Assembly: GCA_026002045.1 (NCBI GenBank)
Contig: BOAV01000127.1
Coordinates: 1 to 5,616, forward strand
From: Spirochaetia bacterium
Lineage (GTDB): Bacteria > Spirochaetota > Spirochaetia > Treponematales > Breznakiellaceae
Length of the DNA stretch: 5,616 bases
Direction of reading: 5' to 3'
How positions within the stretch are numbered: position 1 is the stretch's first letter; the number at the start of each line of letters is the position of its first letter. A program made the position numbers and the translations under genes. A model generated the notes under the pieces. That model was not told the origin of the DNA. It ran no database searches and saw only the letters and a list, made by a program, of their open reading frames with translations. Of this stretch, positions 1 to 5,494 are shown piece after piece.

Positions 1-558
1 CCGCCGCAGGCTCGCCCCCAGCCCCAGCGCCGCCTCTTCCCCCAGCCGTCCCTGGGGAGCATCGTACTCGCCGATAAAAATCTTTCCTTCCATAAAAGTA
101 CCGGTTGACAGTATTACTGTGCGGCTGGAAATCCGGTGGCCCCGTTGGGTTATCACTCCTTGAACCTCATTATGATCGGAGACCAATAGATCTACTACGG
201 TGTCCATAAAGATCGAAAGCCGCGATTGCCCTTCCACTGCGGAGCGGGCCGCGGTCTGGTAGGCGTGTTTGTCCGCCTGTGCCCGTGGGGCCTGTACCGC
301 AGGTCCCCGGGAACGGTTCAGGACCCGGTACTGGATCATGGTACTGTCGATGAGCTTCCCCATCTCACCCCCAAGGGCGTCCACCTCCCGGACCAGGTTC
401 CCCTTGGAAAGCCCCCCCACCGCAGGGTTGCAGGACAGTGCCCCGATCTTGTCGGGGTTCTGGGTGATGAGGAGCGCCGTAAATCCCAGCCGGGCCACCG
501 CAAGAGACGCCTCGATCCCCGCGTGTCCCCCGCCAACGATGATACAATCGTAATCCAT
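1..558 (-). CDS. mnmG: MnmG (GidA), tRNA U34 modification FAD enzyme, N-terminal part
   Basis: This gene runs off the left edge; 186 codons from the ATG at 558-556 are present and the frame stays open throughout. MnmG is the FAD-dependent partner of MnmE in making (carboxymethyl)aminomethyl-uridine at the wobble position of tRNAs; it acts in the cytoplasm. Seen in the translation: the dinucleotide-binding motif IVGGGHAGIEA at residues 7-17, then SCNPAVGGLSKGNLVREVDALGG at about 42-64 (the MnmG signature, with the conserved Cys43), then RVLNRSRGPAVQAPRAQADKHAY at about 93-115 and STGTFMEGKIFIGE at about 151-164. The signature differs slightly from the E. coli form (SKGN where E. coli has GKGH). 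About 430-450 residues should lie outside the window, judging from the family's usual length. The start is one base after the mnmE stop (TAA-C-ATG), with a weak GGAAAG ribosome site inside the end of mnmE, so its translation is probably coupled to mnmE. Confidence 0.97.
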   Translation of the reverse strand, partial: MDYDCIIVGGGHAGIEASLAVARLGFTALLITQNPDKIGALSCNPAVGGLSKGNLVREVDALGGEMGKLIDSTMIQYRVLNRSRGPAVQAPRAQADKHAYQTAARSAVEGQSRLSIFMDTVVDLLVSDHNEVQGVITQRGHRISSRTVILSTGTFMEGKIFIGEYDAPQGRLGEEAALGLGASLRR

Positions 559-559
559 G

Positions 560-2041
560 TTACTTTCCGACACAAAAACGGCTGAACATGGTTTCCAGAA
601 TATCCGCAGTGGAAACTTCCCCGGTAATTTCCCCCAGGCTGTTCACCGCTTCCCGCAGTAATGGTGCGATCAGATCCAGGGGTTCCTTTCTTTCCGCCAG
701 TAACAGTGTTTCTGTCACCGCGGCCAGTGCGGCGTCCACCAACTCCTTCTGCCGGGCGGTGGCAATTCCGGGACTGCGTTCCGTGCTGCCGCTCATTGAA
801 TCATCCGATTGACCGCCCGCAGCCGCTGTCAACGCCTCCGCAATGGCGGCGGTCAGGGCCGGGATACCCGCGCCGGTTTTTGCACTGATTTCTAAAACCG
901 CCGCCTCCCGTTCCGCCTCTTTACTTTGTGTTACTTCTTTTACTATATCAGCCTTATTCCACAAAAGGATGAGGGGAATTTTATTTTCGGTATAATTGAA
1001 GTCTTCCAAAAAGTCCCGGTCCTCCGCAGTAATGCCCTCCACGCCGTCGATCACATACAGGACCAGATCCGCCTGCGCTAAAAGTTCCCGGCTTCGTTCT
1101 ATGCCGATTTTTTCAACCGGGTCCAGGGGAGCCGGTAAGCCCCGGAGCCCCGCCGTATCCGCAAGCCGCACCGGAATGCCTTCGATGCTTACCAGGGCTT
1201 CTATCCAGTCACGGGTGGTGCCGGGGATATCGGTGACGATGGAGCGATCCTCTTTTAACAGCAGATTGAAAAGGCTCGACTTTCCCGCATTGGGCCGCCC
1301 GGCGATCACCGCCAATGCCCCTTCCTGATAGAGCCGTTCCCGGCGGTAGGAAGCTGCCAGTGTTTGAAGCCCGGCGCGGGCCTCTTCCGCCATGGCAAGG
1401 CCGGGAAAATTCCCCGCCGCCTCCGCGCCTGGCGCCGATACTTCATCTTCGGAATAGTCGAGATAGATTTCTGTTTCCGCAAGAATTTTGACCAGCAGAT
1501 TTTTGATATTTGTAATTTCCTGTTCCAGGGCGCCGGAGAGCCGGTGCACCGCATGTTGGCGGCCCCGGTCGGTTTTTGCGGAAACCAGTTCCATCACCGA
1601 TTCTGAACGGGTCAGATCCAGCTTGCCGTTCATAAAAGCGCGGAAGGTAAATTCGCCGGGAAGGGCGTTCCTGAAGCCCGCGGCCCTGAGCGCCCCCATC
1701 ACCGCCTTTGCGGCGGCAATACCGCCGTGACAGGAAATATCCGCGCCGTCCTCACCGGTGTAACTCCGCGGGGCGCGGTATACGCTGATGAGCGCCTCGT
1801 CAATGCGGCGGGACGCAGTAATACTATTCGCAGTATTACTGTTTTCTATAATCCACCCGTGGACAATGGAATGTCCCGGTGCGTTCAGCAGTTTTTCAGG
1901 CCGGGAAAAAACCCGGGCCAGCAGTTCAAATGTATTTTTGCCGGACACACGGATAAGAGCCAGGGCGCTTTCCGCGAGGGGCGTGGCAAAGGCGGCGATA
2001 GGGGCGTCATCGCCGTACGCCCCTGCGGTTTTTGGATCCAT
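560..2041 (-). CDS. mnmE: MnmE (TrmE), tRNA modification GTPase
   Basis: This 493-residue protein is the potassium-activated GTPase that works with MnmG on tRNA wobble uridine. An N-terminal tetrahydrofolate-binding domain covers about residues 13-130 (APIAAFATPLAESALALIRVSG; APRSYTGEDGADISCHGG at 90-107). A helical region follows, then the inserted G domain: G1 GRPNAGKS 248-255 (Asn251 matches the K+-coordinating Asn of E. coli), G2 TDIPGTTRD 270-278, G3 DTAG 295-298, G4 NKAD 362-365 and G5 SAKTG 386-390. Glu310 in VEKIGIER aligns with the catalytic E. coli Glu282. The C-terminus FCVGK (489-493) carries the expected Cys. The frame is open upstream to an ATG at 2122, but I chose 2041 because family members begin just before this N-terminal motif, the ATG overlaps the upstream stop (TAATG), and GAGGA lies nine bases before it. 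It is slightly long for the family: extra residues are a tandem pentapeptide repeat at 67-76, about three in switch II, and a Gly/Ser-rich stretch at about 408-426. Confidence 0.97.
   Translation of the reverse strand: MDPKTAGAYGDDAPIAAFATPLAESALALIRVSGKNTFELLARVFSRPEKLLNAPGHSIVHGWIIENSNTANSITASRRIDEALISVYRAPRSYTGEDGADISCHGGIAAAKAVMGALRAAGFRNALPGEFTFRAFMNGKLDLTRSESVMELVSAKTDRGRQHAVHRLSGALEQEITNIKNLLVKILAETEIYLDYSEDEVSAPGAEAAGNFPGLAMAEEARAGLQTLAASYRRERLYQEGALAVIAGRPNAGKSSLFNLLLKEDRSIVTDIPGTTRDWIEALVSIEGIPVRLADTAGLRGLPAPLDPVEKIGIERSRELLAQADLVLYVIDGVEGITAEDRDFLEDFNYTENKIPLILLWNKADIVKEVTQSKEAEREAAVLEISAKTGAGIPALTAAIAEALTAAAGGQSDDSMSGSTERSPGIATARQKELVDAALAAVTETLLLAERKEPLDLIAPLLREAVNSLGEITGEVSTADILETMFSRFCVGK
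1814..1843 (-). repeat. 15-nt in-frame tandem duplication in mnmE
   Basis: Read on the coding strand, the units AACAGTAATACTGCG (1843-1829) and AATAGTATTACTGCG (1828-1814) are adjacent and differ at only two of 15 positions. They encode the pentapeptides NSNTA and NSITA (MnmE residues 67-76). Because each unit is itself nearly palindromic, the pair also forms a perfect 10-bp inverted repeat (1816-1825 with 1832-1841, 6-nt loop). The site lies between the HGWI and RIDEAL motifs, a spot where MnmE sequences normally have a short linker. Confidence 0.8.
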
Positions 2042-2055
2042 TAGAACGGGTCCTC
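2041..2055 (-). promoter_or_regulatory. Ribosome site and TAATG stop/start overlap deciding the mnmE start
   Basis: On the minus strand, GAGGA (2055-2051) precedes the mnmE ATG (2041-2039) by nine bases. The A of that ATG is the last base of the TAA stop (2043-2041) of the upstream phosphatase gene. This arrangement supports translational coupling and argues against the longer reading frame that would start at 2122. Confidence 0.75.
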
Positions 2056-2979
2056 TGCCGTCGCCGGTATTTCCGCAAGGCCGAGCCGCTGGAAAAGCCA
2101 GGGCGCGCCGGTGAATATCCACAGGGCTAAAATTATATAACGCAGAAAATAGAAAAGCTGATAATGGGCTGAATTTTCCCCCGGTTCAAGTTTGCCGAGG
2201 ATAAGGAAAACCAGTGCCAGCCCAAGACCGCCCAGAATAAATCGGGCAAGGAGGGTGAGGAATTTCGCCGCGCCCCGGCGGCCAAAACAGGGGGCTGCGG
2301 AAAAATGGATGTAATGACAGGTCAGGCTGTAACCGATGCCCGTCCCCAGTACCACCGCGCTGGGAATGAGCAGTTCGGCGGAAGGCCGGTAGAGGATCAT
2401 GATAAATGCCGCGGCCGTTGCGGCGTACATCCGGACGCGCATTCCGCCTTTGACCAGGACGGCTTCAATTTTATCGGCCAAAAGGAAGTAGGCGGTCAGT
2501 ATCAGGGCGCCCAAGACCCAGCCCCCTAAAAGGTCCGTGGGGAAATGAACCCCCAGATATATTCGGGAGAAGCTCACCAGCAGCGTCAGGAAGACGGCGG
2601 CGGCGTAGAAGTATTTCTTTTTTCCCCATGACGCGACAATGGTCCAGAAGGTCAGGGAAAATTGGGCATGCCCGGAAGGGAAGCCGTTGCTGCTTTCCTT
2701 AACCATCCCCACCTTTGGGTCCCATTCATTCCAGAAAGGCCGGGGCTGGTGCAGGGCAAATTTGAGGCCCAAGTTTATCCATGTTGAGGCCATGATGGCA
2801 AGCGCCAGGCGGACTCCTTTTTTTTCATCGAAACACCAGAATATCAGGAGGAGCAGAATCACGTAGGCAGGGGCCGCCCCAAAATTGGTTACCCCCTTCA
2901 TAAAAACAGTAAAGGATGGGTTGGCGATTGTCTGTACCGACCGGATAAGGCCGAGCCCCCAGAGCAGTATTGATTCCAT
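2041..2979 (-). CDS. PAP2-family integral membrane phosphatase
   Basis: This 312-residue membrane protein carries all three parts of the PAP2 (type 2 phosphatidic acid phosphatase) signature with correct spacing: K73-x6-R80-P81 (KFALHQPRP), P101-S102-G103-H104 (GFPSGHAQ) and S138-R139-x5-H145-x3-D149 (SRIYLGVHFPTD). In this family His104 and His145 are the catalytic pair, one of them carrying the phosphoryl group. Hydrophobic segments lie at about 36-50, 58-72, 105-117, 123-137, 150-167, 184-197, 204-220, 241-262 and 277-295. The extra C-terminal segments make it longer than minimal PAP2 enzymes of about 200 residues. The likely substrate is a lipid phosphate or pyrophosphate (phosphatidic acid, phosphatidylglycerophosphate or undecaprenyl pyrophosphate); the sequence does not say which. 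AGGGGA (2990-2985) lies five bases before the ATG and overlaps the stop of the lipoprotein gene ahead. The stop overlaps the mnmE start by one base. Confidence 0.93.
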   Translation of the reverse strand: MESILLWGLGLIRSVQTIANPSFTVFMKGVTNFGAAPAYVILLLLIFWCFDEKKGVRLALAIMASTWINLGLKFALHQPRPFWNEWDPKVGMVKESSNGFPSGHAQFSLTFWTIVASWGKKKYFYAAAVFLTLLVSFSRIYLGVHFPTDLLGGWVLGALILTAYFLLADKIEAVLVKGGMRVRMYAATAAAFIMILYRPSAELLIPSAVVLGTGIGYSLTCHYIHFSAAPCFGRRGAAKFLTLLARFILGGLGLALVFLILGKLEPGENSAHYQLFYFLRYIILALWIFTGAPWLFQRLGLAEIPATAEDPF

Positions 2980-2984
2980 AGATG

Positions 2985-2991
2985 TCCCCTA
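2985..2991 (-). promoter_or_regulatory. Ribosome site overlapping the upstream stop codon
   Basis: The Shine-Dalgarno AGGGGA (2990-2985) of the PAP2 gene shares bases with the TAG stop (2991-2989) of the preceding lipoprotein gene, and the ATG follows five bases later. Ribosomes ending the lipoprotein would stand on the next start site, which supports coupled translation within one operon. Confidence 0.7.
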
Positions 2992-3729
2992 AAAGCCTAT
3001 GAAGAAATATTGCCGGAGCCGGTTTATCGCCGCAGTCTGGTCCCGCCTGGGTTTGGGTATGGTTGGAATACTTTCTCTGGCCGCATCGAAAATTGCAATG
3101 ATCTGGGATTCAAGCTGGTTCTTGTCGATGCTGATCAGGATCAAAAAATCGTACACTTCCCGGTTTACCCCTATCCTTTCACTTACTTCATTCTCTTCGT
3201 TTTCTGTACCCGCTTCACCCGGGGAAAAAAGCAGTTGGACCCAAAAATCGGACTCCTTAAGGGCCCCCTGGTACCGGGCATCGGAGGCTTTTTTTATCAG
3301 CGCCTCAAAGAAAGGCCCATAGGTATCGTCGGGGATTGCATTTTGTGATGCCGAAGTAATCCGGGCCTCTATCCGGGATGCAACCAGCCGGGGAAAATCC
3401 TGGGCCGGGGAAAAAGCCGCCTCCCATTGGCGAAGGGCCTTGAAATTGACCCCTTCGCCTTTGCCGACAAAAATATATTTGTCCTCGAATTCGGCTGATT
3501 CTTCCACTCCCCGGACACCCTCGGCCAGGTAACGGTTTACCCACTCGGGAATATCTTTTTCCTCTGCCCTGGTTTGATAATCAATAATTTGAAATGATTG
3601 GGGCCGTTTCTCCCCGGCCTGGGGGGCTTGCGCCGGCGCCCTGAGCGCCGCAGTCCTGGAACCCGATACGCACCCGGCGAAAGCCAGGCTGCAGGCAAGA
3701 ACAATCCCGGCAATTATCGGTATTTTCAT
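2989..3729 (-). CDS. Predicted lipoprotein with an IPEWV segment, function unknown
   Basis: This 246-residue protein begins with a lipoprotein signal: Lys2, a hydrophobic stretch 3-18, and a lipobox ending in Cys20 (LAFAGC). Phe at -3 is atypical for E. coli but tolerated in spirochaetes; Cys13 (VLAC) is a less likely second site. An Ala/Pro/Gln-rich tether follows (about 24-46). The folded part begins at about 48 and includes IPEWVNRYL (60-68), then DKYIFVGKGEGVNFKALRQWEAAF (83-106) and a segment with alternating hydrophobic and Arg residues (113-124). It ends in a hydrophobic tail, RQYFFIGF. The order 'P-E-W, then F-V-G-x-G-x-G, then an Ala/Arg helix' loosely resembles the LPP20-type lipoprotein fold, but this is pattern memory and not an assignment. 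The start is set by the signal peptide; GAGGA (3736-3732) sits only two bases from the ATG and overlaps the stop of the upstream gene, five bases away. It is probably anchored to a membrane and co-translated with its neighbours. Confidence 0.85.
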   Translation of the reverse strand: MKIPIIAGIVLACSLAFAGCVSGSRTAALRAPAQAPQAGEKRPQSFQIIDYQTRAEEKDIPEWVNRYLAEGVRGVEESAEFEDKYIFVGKGEGVNFKALRQWEAAFSPAQDFPRLVASRIEARITSASQNAIPDDTYGPFFEALIKKASDARYQGALKESDFWVQLLFSPGEAGTENEENEVSERIGVNREVYDFLILISIDKNQLESQIIAIFDAARESIPTIPKPRRDQTAAINRLRQYFFIGF

Positions 3730-3734
3730 TTTCC

Positions 3735-5411
3735 TCAGGCCGGCTCACCGGGGTCTAAGGAGGGCTTTGAGGCTTCCGCAGCCGCATTTTCCGGTACAGG
3801 GGGCAACACTTCGTACATTTTTGCGGCGAATTCGTAGAAGATCGCGGTTACTGCGGATTCACCATTTACTGTCGCGGAATTTTCAGAATCCGCAGTTTCA
3901 TTGGCGCCCAGGGCGCTTTCTCCCTCTGCTGCCCGCCGGGGACCGCCCAAGCGGAAGGTCCCTTCCCCGCTCAGGGGATTGGAGAGGAGGATGCTCACCG
4001 GTTCCGGGGCAACAGGGTTGGATTCTCCCAGACTCACGGCGGCGGTAAAACGATCCGCTTCGATGCTGAAATCAATCCCCGCTATGGTAAAGGCTTCATT
4101 CGCAAAGGATGCAAGGGGGATGGATATTTCAACACTTTTTGTCCCGGCCTTTAAGCCAAGGATCAAACCCCTGTCCCCAAAGGAAAGGTTCATGTCCAGT
4201 ATCATCTGGGAGGAACCCGCCCCGTTGAAAAGGGCGTTAAAGATCGTCCCGTTGCTTACCGGCTTAAACCGGAGCAAAAACCGGCCCCCGCCCTGCTCAT
4301 CCCCGGAACGAATAAAGGAAGCAAGGGGAAGCTGATAGGTATCACCGGCACTGACGGCGAGCCCATAGATACCCTCTGCCGGAAGCCACCGGCTGGAATG
4401 ATTTTTCCGGGCAACGAGCGCCCGGGTTGTTTCCGCCGGAGCCCTGGAATCCCGCAGATCCCCGGCAAATTGATACCAGTTGGTAAATTGTTCCGCCTCT
4501 TTGGCAAAAACACCGGTATGTTCACCCTTTGCCGAGACCGGCAGGGAGAGTTCTTTTATTTTTCCGGCCTGACCCGGCGCCGGTTTGAAGGGAAAAGCCT
4601 CTGCCCGCAGGGTCTGAAAACCGGGCTGTTCCGGAGTTTTCCACAAAAAACGTCCCGCCCCATCGGCAATGCGTCCTTCATGGATGCGTTTTTTCCCATT
4701 ATACCAGATAATATAGGGGTCCAAACGCTCATCGGCGGTTACCTGGGTTTCCAGCATAATGGGAAGCCCCGGCGGAACCAGGCGGGAACCGACGGAAATA
4801 CCCGGAGCATAACTCTGTATATCATCCAGGGTGAATTCCGCCCCCCCGATGTAATAAACGGGCCGGCTTATCTGGTCCAGCACCTGCCTGTTTCCCAGAA
4901 CCTGAAAAACTAGGGTATACTGGCCGATGCTCAGATTTTCCGGCAAGGGAAAGGGAGGAAGCTCCTCATCAAGCCGGGCTACATGAATCAGGGTATCCGT
5001 AGCGGCAATGTCCTTTTTTTCAGGAAGGGTTTTGGTATTTTTCCCCTCCGCAGTCTCGGTTTTCCCGGTTTCACTGTCATCGTCAGCGTCGTCAGCCGCG
5101 GGAACCGCTTCGGTATCAACGGCTTTAAGGGTATATTGAACCTTTTTTCCGACAATTTTCCCATTTTCATCCTGCAAAAAGACCATAAGTCCCGTAATAT
5201 CGGGATCATTTGCCACGGAACTGGTAAAAAGCGGCCGAATTGTGTCTTTTTCAGTAATAATGGAGCCTTCGTTCAGGGAAGATTTGCCAATCAGAATGTT
5301 TACCCCGTAGACTCCGCTGGCGGGAAGCTCCTCATCCAGCTCTCCGCAGGCGCTCAAGAGAAGTGATGCACCTGCCATAATCAGCATAAATTTATGTAAA
5401 CGGGTAAACAT
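3735..5411 (-). CDS. Large predicted lipoprotein with Ig-like and LamG-like regions, function unknown
   Basis: This 558-residue protein opens the operon. The signal sequence has Arg4 and Lys7, a hydrophobic core at 8-19 and a lipobox L-S-A-Cys22. A beta-rich region (about 33-96, resuming at about 139-195) is interrupted by an acidic, low-complexity linker at about 98-135 (ADDADDDSE at 106-114). Residues about 205-276 look Ig-like: YIIWYNGKKRIHEG, FLWKTPEQPGFQTLRAEAFPF. The C-terminal part (about 345-535) resembles a LamG/concanavalin-type jelly roll: FLLRFKPVSNGTIFNALF, DRGLILGLKAG, then GTFRLGG (484-490) and VTAIFYEFAAKMYE (521-534), which recalls the 'G-x-hydrophobic-x-x-G-G ... A-x-hydrophobic-D-E-F' ending of LamG domains. 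A Ser/Ala/Glu-rich insertion lies between these (491-519). Such modules usually bind carbohydrate or protein at the surface; no catalytic motif was seen. The ATG at 5411 has no recognisable Shine-Dalgarno; ATGs at residues 9 and 12 also lack one and would leave no positive n-region before the hydrophobic core. Domain calls are by eye. Confidence 0.85.
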   Translation of the reverse strand: MFTRLHKFMLIMAGASLLLSACGELDEELPASGVYGVNILIGKSSLNEGSIITEKDTIRPLFTSSVANDPDITGLMVFLQDENGKIVGKKVQYTLKAVDTEAVPAADDADDDSETGKTETAEGKNTKTLPEKKDIAATDTLIHVARLDEELPPFPLPENLSIGQYTLVFQVLGNRQVLDQISRPVYYIGGAEFTLDDIQSYAPGISVGSRLVPPGLPIMLETQVTADERLDPYIIWYNGKKRIHEGRIADGAGRFLWKTPEQPGFQTLRAEAFPFKPAPGQAGKIKELSLPVSAKGEHTGVFAKEAEQFTNWYQFAGDLRDSRAPAETTRALVARKNHSSRWLPAEGIYGLAVSAGDTYQLPLASFIRSGDEQGGGRFLLRFKPVSNGTIFNALFNGAGSSQMILDMNLSFGDRGLILGLKAGTKSVEISIPLASFANEAFTIAGIDFSIEADRFTAAVSLGESNPVAPEPVSILLSNPLSGEGTFRLGGPRRAAEGESALGANETADSENSATVNGESAVTAIFYEFAAKMYEVLPPVPENAAAEASKPSLDPGEPA

Positions 5412-5433
5412 ATCAATTATATTATAGTATAAA
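5405..5433 (+). promoter_or_regulatory. Candidate sigma-70 type promoter for alr
   Basis: On the plus strand, TAAACA (5405-5410, four of six matches to TTGACA) and TATAAA (5428-5433, five of six to TATAAT) are separated by 17 bases. Transcription would begin near 5440 and leave about 55 bases of leader before the alr start. The -35 element would overlap the first codons of the divergent lipoprotein gene. In DNA this AT-rich such matches are easy to find by chance, so this is a suggestion only. Confidence 0.4.
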
Positions 5434-5441
5434 TAATATAA
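5417..5441. repeat. 9-bp inverted repeat in the divergent promoter region
   Basis: TTATATTAT (5417-5425) and ATAATATAA (5433-5441) are perfect reverse complements separated by a 7-bp spacer (AGTATAA). The repeat covers the best -10 hexamers for both directions. It could be an operator, but only A and T are involved in the arms, so chance symmetry is a real possibility. Confidence 0.5.
5421..5426 (-). promoter_or_regulatory. Candidate -10 box (TATAAT) of the lipoprotein operon
   Basis: The minus strand reads exactly TATAAT here, only nine bases upstream of the lipoprotein ATG. Initiation about seven bases downstream would give a nearly leaderless mRNA, which fits the missing Shine-Dalgarno. 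No good -35 hexamer is seen at the usual distance (TAGATT with an 18-bp spacer is the closest). Overlapping alternatives TATACT (5431-5426) and TATTAT (5438-5433) would give leaders longer by five to twelve bases. Confidence 0.35.
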
Positions 5442-5484
5442 AAAAATCTACCGATAATGAAAGATGTTTCAAAAAAACCTTTAC

Positions 5485-5489
5485 GGAGG
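5485..5489 (+). promoter_or_regulatory. Strong Shine-Dalgarno of alr
   Basis: GGAGG lies five bases before the ATG at 5495. It fixes the alr start, which also agrees with the family's normal distance of about 35 residues between the first Met and the PLP-binding lysine. Confidence 0.85.
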
Positions 5490-5494
5490 GGCGC

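Larger units (their letters stand above)
5412..5494. promoter_or_regulatory. AT-rich divergent intergenic region
   Basis: These 83 bases separate the leftward lipoprotein-PAP2-mnmEG operon from the rightward alr gene. The stretch from 5412 to about 5480 is very AT-rich against the GC-rich genes on both sides, as expected of back-to-back promoters. It contains an inverted repeat, several TATAAT-like hexamers on both strands and the alr ribosome site. No transcription-terminator hairpin or riboswitch-like structure was seen. Confidence 0.8.

Noticed and set aside
226..585. Open frames on the plus strand over the mnmG gene (up to 119 codons).
   Set aside because: The opposite strand encodes an unmistakable MnmG; the plus frames have biased, low-quality composition and no ribosome site or recognisable domain.
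109..1842. A shared 12-mer, CAGTATTACTGT, in mnmG (109-120) and mnmE (1831-1842), suggesting a dispersed palindromic element.
   Set aside because: About one shared 12-mer is expected by chance in a window of this size, and in mnmG the bases encode the conserved residues before STGTF. Only the local tandem duplication in mnmE stands out.
2042..2122. A longer mnmE start at 2122 adding 27 residues.
   Set aside because: The extension would overlap the PAP2 gene by 82 bases, has no family counterpart, and the ATG at 2041 has a good ribosome site and a TAATG overlap.
3628..3652. A GC-rich palindromic stretch (GCGCCGGCGC and following GCGCCGC), considered as a terminator hairpin.
   Set aside because: It lies inside the coding sequence of the smaller lipoprotein, in its Ala/Pro-rich tether, and no T-run follows on either strand.
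3901..4913. Long plus-strand frames (144 and 171 codons) opposite the large lipoprotein gene.
   Set aside because: They are shadows of GC-rich coding DNA: no Shine-Dalgarno, Pro/Arg/Gly-rich translations without domain features, and they lie antisense to a frame with a clear lipoprotein signal.
5070..5096. GTC/GTCATC-like short repeats in the plus strand, considered as a microsatellite.
   Set aside because: They are explained by the Asp/Ala/Ser-rich linker (ADDADDDSE) of the lipoprotein and are too short and irregular for a repeat locus.
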